Source of the DNA: Pedobacter sp.
GTDB lineage: Bacteria; Bacteroidota; Bacteroidia; Sphingobacteriales; Sphingobacteriaceae
Reading direction: 5' to 3'
Assembly (NCBI GenBank): GCA_030149995.1
Contig: JASLGV010000159.1
Location: 1-10,521, forward strand
Length of the DNA: 10,521 nt
Made by a program: the position numbers and the translations under genes. Position 1 is the first letter of the stretch, and every line of letters begins with the position of its first letter. The notes under the pieces were generated by a model that saw nothing but the letters and a program-made list of their open reading frames with translations, was not told where the DNA came from and did not search any database. This document shows positions 1-7,096 of the stretch, in pieces.

Positions 1-1926
1 ATGGATACAACGGTTAAACCGGGAGACAATTTCTTTTTATATGCCAATGGTAAATGGCTAAAAGAAACACAGATTCCCAAAACAGAAACAGGCTGGGGAT
101 CCTTTTATACGCTATACAACGATAACCTGAAACACCTCAACAACATTTTAGAAACAGCGTCTAAAGCAAACGCTTCTAAAGGAAGTGCTGAACAAAAGGT
201 AGGTGATTTTTACCGCAGTGGCATGGATACCGTAACCATTGAAAAATTGGGCGTTACACCTGTAAAACCCCTGCTGGCAAAAATTGATGCCATTAAAAAT
301 GATCAGGACCTGATTTCGTTTGTTGCCAACGGCTATAAAGATGGCGATGGCGATTTGCTCGATTTTTACGTAGGGCCGGATGATAAGATCAGTTCTAAAA
401 ATGCCGTGAATTTCTCACAGGGCGGGATCAACCTGCCTGAAAGAAGTTACTACCTCGATCAGGATGATAAAGCAAAGAAAATCAGAGAAGCATATGTAAA
501 ATATATTACCCGTTTGTTTACACTGGCCGGTGATTCTGCCAATGCAGCAAAATATGCCGCCAACATTGTGGCCCTCGAAACTAAAATTGCGCAATCGCAT
601 TCTACACCGGTAGAACTGCGCGATCCGCAGAAAAATTACAATAAATTTCTGGTAGCCGATTTTCAGAAACAAACACCAAACATCAACTGGAAAGATGTAC
701 TCGGTAAACTGCTGTTAAAAACAGATACCATCCTGGTGGCACAACCTAAATACTACCAGGCGTTAAACACCCTGATTAAAACAGAGCCGATCGACATCTG
801 GAAACAGAAGCTGAAATTCGATGCTTTGAATGGTTCGGCCAATGCGCTAAACAGCGGTTTCAGAGCAGCCCGTTTTGATTTCTTTGGTAAAACACTTAAC
901 GGACAGCAGGCGCCTACAGAGCGCTGGAAAGCAATTGTGAACAGCACCGACAGAAACCTGGGCGAGCTACTGGGACAGCTTTATGCAGAGCAGTACTTTA
1001 AGCCGGAGGCAAAAAAGAGAATGCTTACGCTGGTAAATAACCTTCAGAAGGTATACGAAGAGCGGATCAAAAAGGTAGACTGGATGAGCCCGGAAACCAA
1101 GCAAAAAGCCATCGAGAAGCTAAATGCCTTTATTAAAAAAATCGGTTACCCGGATAAATGGAAAAAATACGACGACGTAGAAATTTCTAAAGATACCTAT
1201 TATGCAAACCTGCAATCTGCCAGTAAACATGCATATAAAGAAATGACCGGTAAACTGGGTAAAGCGGTTGATAAAACCGAGTGGGGTATGACACCGCCAA
1301 CGGTAAATGCTTACTACAACCCTTCATTTAATGAAATCGTTTTCCCGGCAGGTATTTTACAGTTTCCTTTCTTTGATTTTAATGCCGATGATGCCATTAA
1401 TTATGGTGCTATTGGTGCGGTTATCGGCCACGAAATGACCCATGGCTTTGATGACCAGGGTCGTCAGTACGATGCAGATGGAAACCTGAAAGACTGGTGG
1501 ACAAAAGCCGATGCTGATAAATTTAAAACCAAGGCGGATAAGGTAGCTGCGTTTTATAGTAAGTTCTCGCTTTTAGACAATCAACATGTAAATGGTTCTT
1601 TAACCCTGGGCGAAAATCTTGCCGATATTGGTGGTTTAAACATCGCTTACGATGCATTTAAATTAACAGAACAAGGTAAAAAAGATGATAAAAAAATAGA
1701 TGGATTTACAGCAGACCAGCGCTTCTTCCTGAGTTTTGCCCAGGTATGGAGAATTAAAGACCGCGATGAAAGCATGCGTGTACGGTTAAAAACAGATCCG
1801 CATAGCCCGGAAATGTTCCGCGTAAACGGACCTGTTTACAACATGGAAGCTTTTTACAAAGCGTTTAACATTCCGGCAACTGCAAAAATGTATGTTGCAC
1901 CAGCCGACCGTTTGGGTGTTTGGTAA
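1..1926 (+). CDS. M13 family zinc metallopeptidase (neprilysin/PepO type), 5' partial
   Basis: This is a secreted or periplasmic zinc endopeptidase of the M13 family, which cleaves peptides on the N-terminal side of hydrophobic residues. The visible 641 residues hold the full catalytic set: HEMTH at 477-481 (zinc ligands H477 and H481, general base E478), the third ligand E538 in GENLAD with D542, the substrate-binding NAYY motif at 436-439, and H601/R607, which match the transition-state histidine and substrate arginine of neprilysin in spacing. The protein ends in GVW, like the family's C-terminal tryptophan. The window opens on ATG, but that methionine is probably internal: family members usually have a signal peptide or lipobox before the MDTTVKPGD-like segment, and nothing of that kind is visible. 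I therefore read the gene as cut at its 5' end, missing perhaps 30-45 residues. A strong terminator follows the TAA. Family assignment is very secure; the natural substrate is unknown. Confidence 0.95.
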   Translation: MDTTVKPGDNFFLYANGKWLKETQIPKTETGWGSFYTLYNDNLKHLNNILETASKANASKGSAEQKVGDFYRSGMDTVTIEKLGVTPVKPLLAKIDAIKNDQDLISFVANGYKDGDGDLLDFYVGPDDKISSKNAVNFSQGGINLPERSYYLDQDDKAKKIREAYVKYITRLFTLAGDSANAAKYAANIVALETKIAQSHSTPVELRDPQKNYNKFLVADFQKQTPNINWKDVLGKLLLKTDTILVAQPKYYQALNTLIKTEPIDIWKQKLKFDALNGSANALNSGFRAARFDFFGKTLNGQQAPTERWKAIVNSTDRNLGELLGQLYAEQYFKPEAKKRMLTLVNNLQKVYEERIKKVDWMSPETKQKAIEKLNAFIKKIGYPDKWKKYDDVEISKDTYYANLQSASKHAYKEMTGKLGKAVDKTEWGMTPPTVNAYYNPSFNEIVFPAGILQFPFFDFNADDAINYGAIGAVIGHEMTHGFDDQGRQYDADGNLKDWWTKADADKFKTKADKVAAFYSKFSLLDNQHVNGSLTLGENLADIGGLNIAYDAFKLTEQGKKDDKKIDGFTADQRFFLSFAQVWRIKDRDESMRVRLKTDPHSPEMFRVNGPVYNMEAFYKAFNIPATAKMYVAPADRLGVW

Positions 1927-1950
1927 TACACATGTAAATTTATGATAGAA

Positions 1951-1979
1951 AGCCTGTTCCTGTTGGAACAGGCTTTTTT
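1951..1979 (+). terminator. Rho-independent terminator of the M13 peptidase gene
   Basis: A perfect 10-bp stem (1951-1960 AGCCTGTTCC with 1965-1974 GGAACAGGCT) closes a TGTT loop and is followed directly by a T run at 1975-1979. It lies 25 bases after the peptidase stop codon, so it separates that gene from the small membrane protein downstream. Confidence 0.9.
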
Positions 1980-2035
1980 ATTTCACACCAAAACAAAAAT
2001 AACATGTGTTTTGTCTTTATCGAAAAGGTATAAGC

Positions 2036-2221
2036 ATGAAACCTGTACGCGTTTTTGGAATAATTTTAACCATTTTTGGTGTAGCCGGGCTAATCTATAC
2101 CGGTTATGGCTTCCTTTATTTAAACCAGGCAGTCTCTACATTGGTGGTATACGGAATAACCGGCTTCCTTTTCTTTCTTACGGGTGTGGGGTTAATTAAA
2201 AACTCCTACAACGAAATTTAA
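2036..2221 (+). CDS. Small two-helix membrane protein (61 aa), unknown function
   Basis: I do not recognise a named family. The 61-residue product is almost wholly hydrophobic. It has two predicted membrane helices, about residues 6-28 (glycine-rich, starting FGIILTIFGVAG) and 34-54 (LVVYGITGFLFFLTGVG), a basic N-terminus (MKPVR) and a short polar tail (KNSYNEI). I chose ATG 2036 because AAAAGG (2023-2028) sits 7 bases upstream. An in-frame GTG at 2006 would add ten residues with no ribosome site and is less likely. The gene lies between the M13 terminator and the convergent leftward genes, so it is probably transcribed alone, although I found no clear promoter. Compositional logic and the start context support a real gene; the function cannot be read from the sequence. 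Confidence 0.7.
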   Translation: MKPVRVFGIILTIFGVAGLIYTGYGFLYLNQAVSTLVVYGITGFLFFLTGVGLIKNSYNEI

Positions 2222-2276
2222 GTAAGGATACAATAAAATGCATTCTTGTACTGGCTGATAAAACCGTTTACAGTTC

Positions 2277-2453
2277 TTATCTTTTAGATTTGATAATCAT
2301 ATACTGGCTGAAAGCAACCAGCGAGCCCGCTATAATGATGATGCCTGCAGAGATGAGATTTTTGGGGTTGACCGTTATATAATAAGCGGCTGCAAATACC
2401 AGTAAAACTGCGCTGATGCAGATGATGTAATGCAGCAGAATTCCTTTTTTCAT
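2277..2453 (-). CDS. Small two-helix membrane protein (58 aa) coupled to the CapA-like gene
   Basis: Reading leftwards from ATG at 2453 gives 58 codons and TAA at 2277-2279. The product starts MKKGILLHY and has two hydrophobic segments, about residues 5-27 and 33-54, joined by a short TVNPKN turn and ending in the basic KSKR. This is the profile of a small inner-membrane protein. The start lies only 2 bases beyond the stop codon of the CapA-like gene, so the two are almost certainly co-transcribed and probably translationally coupled; AAAGAT in the end of that gene may act as a weak ribosome site. I recognise no family. The intact frame, the tight spacing and the coherent membrane topology argue for a real gene. 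It could be an accessory to the lipoprotein, but that is inference. It runs convergent to the gene ending at 2221, with no clear terminator in the 55 bases between. Confidence 0.7.
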   Translation of the reverse strand: MKKGILLHYIICISAVLLVFAAAYYITVNPKNLISAGIIIIAGSLVAFSQYMIIKSKR

Positions 2454-2455
2454 AC

Positions 2456-3547
2456 TTAATCTTTCAGTTTGATGCTGTTGTTTTCAAATTTAAGGTTATG
2501 TCCGGGAAAATCAGCGTCTGTAAGTGTCTTTATTTTGTTAAAGGCTGTATTATTACGGTCTACTGTTAAACGGTTAATCTTATCCTGTTTTACCGATACC
2601 ACATCTGCGTAAAGGAAATCGCCCTGTGCATTTATTTTTAACTGAAGCAGCGGTGCAAATCCGTTCGGGCCGCCCAGGCTAAACATGCCGTATGTACAAA
2701 AATTACCGAGGCTGTACGCAATAAATTTATTTTTATATACTTCTACCGCCCGGGTTACATGCGGCCCATGACCCAATACCACATCAGCTCCCGCATCAAT
2801 TACCGCGTGTGCAAACGCATATACATTGCCCCTGTTTTCGTTGTAGAATATTTCTGTCTGGCGCGTTACATGTTCAAAACGTGCACCCTCGCCTCCTCCG
2901 TGAAAGGAAACAATCACAATATCGGCCATGCCTTTGAGTTTGGCTACCAGTTCTTTGGCGCCCTCAATGTCTTTAATGGATACTGTATTCTCATTCGGGG
3001 CAAAAGCACAAAATGCATATTTAATGCTGTCTTTTTCAAATATTTCGAAGGGTTTGTTCAGTTGGCCTGCATAGTGAATTTGCAGGGAATCGAGCAGGCG
3101 TGCCGTATTTTTACGGCCCCTCGAATCGAAATCGCCTACATGGTTGTTGGCAATGCTAAGGAGGTTAAAGCCGGCTTTTTTATAAATGGCGGCATAGCGG
3201 TCGGGCATGCGGAATGCAAAGCAACTGTTTGGATTGATGCCCTTGCATTTATTGGAATTTCCTGAATTTAAAAAGCAGCCTTCCAGGTTTCCGAAAACAA
3301 TATCGCCTTTGAGCAGGCTGTCTACTGCCTGGAAACTATTTACCGCGTCGTCTGGGGGCAGGTTGGATACAGACGGAAAGGCCGATCCGAGCATAATGTC
3401 GCCAACGGCAGCGATGGAGATGGTGTCTTTTATTTTTCGCTCAACCGTATCTGCGGGTTTTTGAGTTACTACCTGGGCGTTGTTGTTTCCGCAACCAATA
3501 ACGGCCACCGCAGAAACGATTAAGATAATGTTTGTAATAAATTTCAT
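2456..3547 (-). CDS. CapA-family (poly-gamma-glutamate synthesis type) metallophosphatase-like lipoprotein
   Basis: This 363-residue protein belongs to the CapA/PGA_cap group of the calcineurin-like metallophosphoesterase fold. Family members include CapA/PgsA of Bacillus poly-gamma-glutamate capsule systems, but many homologues have unknown roles. The N-terminus is a lipoprotein signal with lipobox V-I-G-C (lipidated C19). Conserved metal-site motifs follow in order: GDIMLG (49-54), NLEG (87-90), NNH (134-136) then GDFD, SFHGGGE (214-220), GHGPH (259-263) and YSLGNF (278-283). Length and motif order are normal and all expected metal-binding residues are present. No pgsB or pgsC partner lies in the window, so a capsule role is not supported here. 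The gene lies downstream of the NlpC/P60 gene on the same strand, across a terminator-like hairpin that also carries its Shine-Dalgarno site, and is followed after 2 bases by a small membrane protein. Family is secure; substrate is unknown. Confidence 0.9.
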   Translation of the reverse strand: MKFITNIILIVSAVAVIGCGNNNAQVVTQKPADTVERKIKDTISIAAVGDIMLGSAFPSVSNLPPDDAVNSFQAVDSLLKGDIVFGNLEGCFLNSGNSNKCKGINPNSCFAFRMPDRYAAIYKKAGFNLLSIANNHVGDFDSRGRKNTARLLDSLQIHYAGQLNKPFEIFEKDSIKYAFCAFAPNENTVSIKDIEGAKELVAKLKGMADIVIVSFHGGGEGARFEHVTRQTEIFYNENRGNVYAFAHAVIDAGADVVLGHGPHVTRAVEVYKNKFIAYSLGNFCTYGMFSLGGPNGFAPLLQLKINAQGDFLYADVVSVKQDKINRLTVDRNNTAFNKIKTLTDADFPGHNLKFENNSIKLKD

Positions 3548-3565
3548 TCCATAAAAAAATCCTCC
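3544..3565 (-). promoter_or_regulatory. Translation-initiation region of the CapA-like gene: SD in a hairpin arm plus two-codon minicistron
   Basis: Reading leftwards, GGAGG (3565-3561) is a strong Shine-Dalgarno match lying inside the 3' arm of the upstream hairpin. Eight bases later is ATG GAA TGA (3552-3544), a two-codon frame whose TGA overlaps the CapA-like start codon (ATGA, 3547-3544). The CapA-like ATG itself is 13 bases from GGAGG, longer than ideal. The sequence is certain; a role in controlling translation is inference. Confidence 0.45.
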
Positions 3566-3585
3566 CAGATAACTGAAGGAGGATT
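3553..3585 (-). terminator. Terminator-like hairpin between the NlpC/P60 and CapA-like genes
   Basis: On the minus strand, AATCCTCC (3585-3578) pairs perfectly with GGAGGATT (3565-3558) across a 12-base loop, followed by a T run (3557-3553). It lies 26 bases after the NlpC/P60 stop codon and fits an intrinsic terminator. It is odd in ending only 5 bases before the next start codon, and its 3' arm is also that gene's Shine-Dalgarno site, so partial read-through or attenuation is possible. Confidence 0.75.
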
Positions 3586-3610
3586 GTATATTTTGAGTTC
3601 TGTATAAATT

Positions 3611-4168
3611 TTACTCTACTGTAAAATCCTTCTTAAACGATTCCAGTATACGGCCACCTTTATAAAAATAACGGCTGTAATAAGGTTCATTCAGGTTGCT
3701 GATTACCACCCCACGCGAGCTCGAAGCATGTGCAAAACGGTTATCACCCAAATAAATACCCACATGTGAAATACTTTTGCTTTTTATTTTGAAGAAAACC
3801 AGATCGCCTTCTTTTAAATCTTCTTTAGAAAGGGGGTCAACCATGCTGAAAATATCGCGCGAGTTGCGTCTGATGGTTGTGTTGAAAACTTTATCGTAGA
3901 TTGCTTTTGTAAAAGCTGAACAGTCGATACCTTTTTTGGTATTTCCACCATAACTGTATGGTGTTCCGATCCATTCGTAAATAAATTTATAGAGTTTTAA
4001 GTTTGATGTCGCATCTACCGCTACACCCATCACCTGCGAAAAATATTGAGATGCAAGGTTGTCGGGATCATTTAATTCTTTAGCGGCTTCTTTTGTTTTT
4101 GTTTGCGCAAATGCAGCCTGGAGCGTGCAAATAGCAATTAGGGATGAAAACAAAATTTTTTTAATCAT
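3611..4168 (-). CDS. Secreted NlpC/P60 family cell-wall peptidase
   Basis: This is an exported cysteine peptidase of the NlpC/P60 family, whose members typically cleave the D-gamma-glutamyl to diaminopimelate bond in peptidoglycan stem peptides. The 185-residue product starts with a signal peptide (MIKKILFSSL..., likely cut after A21 in AAFA-Q). A linker leads to the catalytic domain from about residue 57. The catalytic set is complete: C83 in GIDCSAF, H135 in ISHVGIYLG and H147 in RFAHASS, with the conserved GTPYSYGG (68-75) just before the cysteine and EGDLVFF (120-126) after it. There is no SH3 or LysM targeting domain, so it is a minimal enzyme. The start ATG at 4168 fits the signal peptide. 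A good Bacteroidota-type promoter lies upstream and a terminator-like hairpin follows, with the CapA-like gene beyond. Family is secure; the exact bond cut is inferred. Confidence 0.93.
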   Translation of the reverse strand: MIKKILFSSLIAICTLQAAFAQTKTKEAAKELNDPDNLASQYFSQVMGVAVDATSNLKLYKFIYEWIGTPYSYGGNTKKGIDCSAFTKAIYDKVFNTTIRRNSRDIFSMVDPLSKEDLKEGDLVFFKIKSKSISHVGIYLGDNRFAHASSSRGVVISNLNEPYYSRYFYKGGRILESFKKDFTVE

Positions 4169-4237
4169 GTTATACTGTTATGTTTGGGTACTTCACTTAC
4201 ACATTAACGTACACCACATGGGCTTATTGTTGCTTGC

Positions 4238-4269
4238 CAAAAGTATTAATTATACAAATGTTATCCAAA
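4238..4269 (-). promoter_or_regulatory. Bacteroidota-type promoter of the NlpC/P60 gene
   Basis: On the minus strand, TTTG (4269-4266) is followed after exactly 20 bases by TACTTTTG (4245-4238), a full match to the Bacteroidota -33/-7 pattern TTTG...TAnnTTTG. Transcription would start near 4230, giving a leader of roughly 60 bases before the ATG at 4168. Confidence 0.65.
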
Positions 4270-4281
4270 TGTTAGATGTTA
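4255..4281 (+). repeat. Short direct repeats with 11-base period in the NlpC/P60 promoter
   Basis: CAAATGTTA occurs at 4255-4263 and again at 4266-4274, followed by a partial third copy, ATGTTA (4276-4281). The 11-base period is about one helical turn. The copies overlap the -33 element and part of the spacer of the leftward promoter, so they could be an operator. A chance repeat in A/T-rich DNA is not excluded. Confidence 0.5.
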
Positions 4282-4361
4282 AAAAGTGAAAGTTATTAAC
4301 ATTTTTCTAAAACGTGGTGTTCATTTTACACTAAATACTTCATTTTATTCCAATAAAAAAT

Positions 4362-4369
4362 TAGATTTG
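4362..4369 (+). promoter_or_regulatory. Probable -7 element of the pdhA-pdhC promoter
   Basis: TAGATTTG matches the Bacteroidota -7 pattern TAnnTTTG in full. A start a few bases downstream would give a leader of about 20 bases to the pdhA ATG at 4396. A matching TTTG is not visible at the usual distance upstream, so this is only half a promoter by sequence. Confidence 0.5.
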
Positions 4370-4395
4370 CTGTCGCAAAAAACAAATACCAAGAA

Positions 4396-5391
4396 ATGAG
4401 TGCAGTAGAAATAAATAAAGATACCTGGTTAAAGTGGTTTGAGTCGATGTTGCTGATGCGCAAGTTCGAAGAAAAAACAGGCCAGTTATACGGACAACAA
4501 AAAATACGTGGCTTCTGTCATTTATACATTGGACAGGAAGCTGTAGTTGCAGGTGCTATATCTGCCATGCAGAAAGGTGATTCAATGATTACTACTTATC
4601 GCGATCATGCGCATGCGCTTGCTTTGGGCGTAAGTGCCGATAGCATTATGGCAGAAATGTATGGTAAAGCGACCGGTTGCTCAAAAGGCAAAGGCGGATC
4701 CATGCACTTGTTTAGCAAGGAACATAATTTTTATGGCGGTCATGGTATTGTTGGTGGTCAGATTCCTTTAGGTGCTGGTGTTGCATTTGCAGAAAAGTAT
4801 AAGGGAACAGATAATGTTAACATTTGTTATATGGGCGATGGTGCAGTGCGCCAGGGTGCATTAAACGAAACCTTTAACATGGCTATGCTGTGGAAATTAC
4901 CGGTTGTTTTTATTTGTGAAAACAATGGTTATGCCATGGGTACTTCGGTACAACGTACAACCAACATGACCGATATTTATAAAATAGGATTGGGTTTTGA
5001 TATGCCTTGTGCACCTGTAGACGGAATGGATCCGGTTGCTGTACACAATGCAATGGACGAAGCACTTCAACGCGCACGTCGTGGTGAAGGACCAACTTTC
5101 CTGGAAATGAGAACTTATCGTTACCGTGGTCATTCGATGTCTGATCCGGCAAAATACCGTACGAAAGAAGAATTAGAAGACTATAAAGCAAAAGACCCTG
5201 TAGAGCATGCAAGAGAAACCATTCTCAAAGAAAAGTATGCAGATCAGGCCTGGATCGAAGAAGTAGAAGCACGTGTGAAAGCAACCGTAGATCAGGCTGT
5301 TAAATTTGCAGAAGAATCTCCTTGGCCTGAAGCATCTGAATTATACAAAGATGTATACATGCAACAGGATTATCCTTACGTAACGGACTAA
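4396..5391 (+). CDS. pdhA: Pyruvate dehydrogenase E1 component, alpha subunit
   Basis: PdhA is the thiamine-diphosphate-binding alpha chain of the heterotetrameric (alpha2beta2) E1 of the pyruvate dehydrogenase complex, which decarboxylates pyruvate and reductively acetylates the lipoyl groups of E2. The 331-residue product shows the family marks in order: YIGQEAVVAG (about 39-48), TYRDHAHALALG, GKGGSMH, the cofactor motif beginning GDG at 147-149 and running to ENNGYAM (175-181), and the PDH-type loop YRYRGHSMSDP (241-251), whose H246 matches the catalytic histidine and S247/S249 the region phosphorylated in mitochondrial enzymes. The loop and E2 partner favour pyruvate over branched-chain substrates. 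Length is typical and the protein is cytoplasmic. pdhC follows after 30 bases. The beta subunit (pdhB) is absent from this locus, an arrangement I recall from other Bacteroidota. The start is preceded by an A-rich leader with no strong Shine-Dalgarno site. Confidence 0.96.
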   Translation: MSAVEINKDTWLKWFESMLLMRKFEEKTGQLYGQQKIRGFCHLYIGQEAVVAGAISAMQKGDSMITTYRDHAHALALGVSADSIMAEMYGKATGCSKGKGGSMHLFSKEHNFYGGHGIVGGQIPLGAGVAFAEKYKGTDNVNICYMGDGAVRQGALNETFNMAMLWKLPVVFICENNGYAMGTSVQRTTNMTDIYKIGLGFDMPCAPVDGMDPVAVHNAMDEALQRARRGEGPTFLEMRTYRYRGHSMSDPAKYRTKEELEDYKAKDPVEHARETILKEKYADQAWIEEVEARVKATVDQAVKFAEESPWPEASELYKDVYMQQDYPYVTD

Positions 5392-5421
5392 TAATATTAA
5401 GATTTCAATTAAAGATATATA

Positions 5422-7062
5422 ATGGCTGAAGTAGTTAGAATGCCTAAGATGAGCGATACCATGACTGAAGGGGTATTGGCTAAATGGCATGTTAAAGTTG
5501 GCGACAAAGTAAAAAGTGGCGATGTACTTGCAGAGGTAGAAACCGACAAAGCAACCATGGACCTTGAATCGTACGAACAAGGGACCATATTGTACATTGG
5601 TATTGAAGAAGGTAAAGGCGTTCCTATTGATGCAATTATTGCTGTAATTGGAAAAGAAGGTGAAGATTACCAGGCCGCAATTGATGCAGCTGGTGGTGCA
5701 GGCAAACCTGCCGATGCCAAACCTGCAGCAGATACCGAAGCTCCAAAAGCTGAAGATAAAAAAGAAGCAACAGCTGCTACCGGCCTGAGTGAAGAAGAAC
5801 TTGCTGCAAAAGGTGTAACGGTAATCCGTATGCCTTTGTTAAGTGACACGATGACGGAAGGCGTTATTGCTGAATGGCATAAAAAAGTTGGCGATAAAGT
5901 AAAAGACGACGATGTTTTAGCTGATGTGGAAACCGATAAGGCAACCATGGAAGTTATGGGTTATGCAACGGGTACTTTATTGCACATTGGTGTAGAAAAA
6001 GGAAAAGCGGCTAAAGTAAATGGTATTATTGCCATTGTAGGTCCTGAAGGTACTGACATTAGCGGTATTTTAAATGCGGGTGAAGTACCTGCTAAAAAAG
6101 CAGAAGCTGCGGCGCCTGCCGAAGCGCCAAAAGCAACTTCAGAGGCTGCAGCTGCGGCTCCTGTAGTAGCTGCCAACAGCGATAGCCGCGTAAAAGCTTC
6201 GCCTTTGGCCAAGAAAATCGCGAAAGATAAAGGCATTGATTTAAGCCAGGTTGCAGGTAGTGCAGAAGGTGGAAGAATCATTAAAAAAGATATCGAAAAC
6301 TTTAAGCCTGCCGCAGAAAAAGCTGCTGCTGCACCTGCTGCTGAAAAACAGGCACCGGCTATTCCACAATTTATCGGCGAAGAGAAGTTTACAGAAAAAC
6401 CAGTTTCACAAATGCGTAAAGTAATTGCGAAACGTTTATCAGAAAGCTTGTTCACAGCTCCGCATTTCTATTTAACCATGGCTATCGACATGGATAAGGC
6501 AATCGAAGCAAGAGCCCGTATCAACGAGTATGCTCCATCAAAAGTTTCGTTTAACGACCTGGTTTTAAAGGCAACTGCCATTGCGCTTAAACAGCATCCG
6601 GCCGTAAACTCTTCCTGGAGAGGCGATGCCATCCGTTACAATGAGCATGTAAACATTGGTGTAGCGGTAGCGGTAGAAGATGGTTTATTGGTTCCTGTAG
6701 TGCGTTTTGCTGATGGAAAATCATTAACACACATTTCTGCAGAGGTAAAAGATTTTGCACAAAAAGCAAAAGCTAAAAAATTACAGCCGGCAGATTGGGA
6801 AGGTTCTACCTTTACCATTTCTAACCTGGGTATGTTTGGTATTGATGAGTTTACAGCAATTATAAACTCTCCGGATAGTTGTATCCTGGCTGTTGGTGGT
6901 ATTTCTCAGGTACCTGTTGTTAAAAACGGTGCAGTTGTACCCGGAAATGTAATGAAAGTAACCTTAAGCTGCGATCACCGTACGGTAGATGGCGCAACCG
7001 GTGCTGCATTCCTGCAAACCTTAAAAGCGCTGTTAGAAGAGCCTGTAAGGTTACTTGCTTAA
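5422..7062 (+). CDS. pdhC: Pyruvate dehydrogenase E2, dihydrolipoamide acetyltransferase, with two lipoyl domains
   Basis: This is the core-forming E2 of the pyruvate dehydrogenase complex, which transfers the acetyl group from lipoyl-lysine to CoA. The 546 residues read in order: lipoyl domain 1 (about 1-80, lipoylated K43 in ETDKATM), an Ala/Pro/Lys-rich linker, lipoyl domain 2 (about 134-212, K173 in the same motif), a second Ala-rich linker, the peripheral subunit-binding domain (about 256-293, starting RVKASPLAKKIA), a third Ala-rich linker (about 295-318), and the catalytic acetyltransferase domain to the end, with active-site H519 and D523 in DHRTVDG. The two lipoyl domains are offset by exactly 130 codons and agree at about 48 of 76 positions by hand count, so they are an old internal duplication. 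The gene starts 30 bases after pdhA and is certainly in the same operon; a terminator follows. Assignment is secure. Confidence 0.96.
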   Translation: MAEVVRMPKMSDTMTEGVLAKWHVKVGDKVKSGDVLAEVETDKATMDLESYEQGTILYIGIEEGKGVPIDAIIAVIGKEGEDYQAAIDAAGGAGKPADAKPAADTEAPKAEDKKEATAATGLSEEELAAKGVTVIRMPLLSDTMTEGVIAEWHKKVGDKVKDDDVLADVETDKATMEVMGYATGTLLHIGVEKGKAAKVNGIIAIVGPEGTDISGILNAGEVPAKKAEAAAPAEAPKATSEAAAAAPVVAANSDSRVKASPLAKKIAKDKGIDLSQVAGSAEGGRIIKKDIENFKPAAEKAAAAPAAEKQAPAIPQFIGEEKFTEKPVSQMRKVIAKRLSESLFTAPHFYLTMAIDMDKAIEARARINEYAPSKVSFNDLVLKATAIALKQHPAVNSSWRGDAIRYNEHVNIGVAVAVEDGLLVPVVRFADGKSLTHISAEVKDFAQKAKAKKLQPADWEGSTFTISNLGMFGIDEFTAIINSPDSCILAVGGISQVPVVKNGAVVPGNVMKVTLSCDHRTVDGATGAAFLQTLKALLEEPVRLLA

Positions 7063-7096
7063 GATAGATAAGGGATTAAATCCAGCATAAACTTTA

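Noticed and set aside
1928..2009. Inverted repeat ACACATGT (1928-1935) and ACATGTGT (2002-2009) flanking the M13 terminator.
   Set aside because: Eight bases over a 66-base gap in A/T-rich DNA is within chance, and the 10-bp terminator stem inside it explains the local structure.
1942..2199. An 85-codon plus-strand frame overlapping the small membrane protein.
   Set aside because: It begins inside the terminator hairpin, its product has no coherent domain or topology, and the overlapping frame from 2036 has both a ribosome site and two clean membrane helices.
2759..3265. A 168-codon plus-strand frame opposite the CapA-like gene.
   Set aside because: It is antisense to a gene with every family motif intact; its product is rich in unpatterned Cys, Ile and Phe and resembles no protein family.
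5539..5951. A near-identical 23-base direct repeat at 5539-5561 and 5929-5951.
   Set aside because: It is the codons around the lipoylated lysine in the two lipoyl domains, so it reflects protein-level duplication and not a mobile or regulatory repeat.
5961..6455. A long minus-strand frame opposite pdhC.
   Set aside because: It arises from the Ala/Lys-rich linkers of E2, whose GCN and AAA codons rarely make stops on the other strand; the product is a low-complexity Ala/Phe/Ser string.
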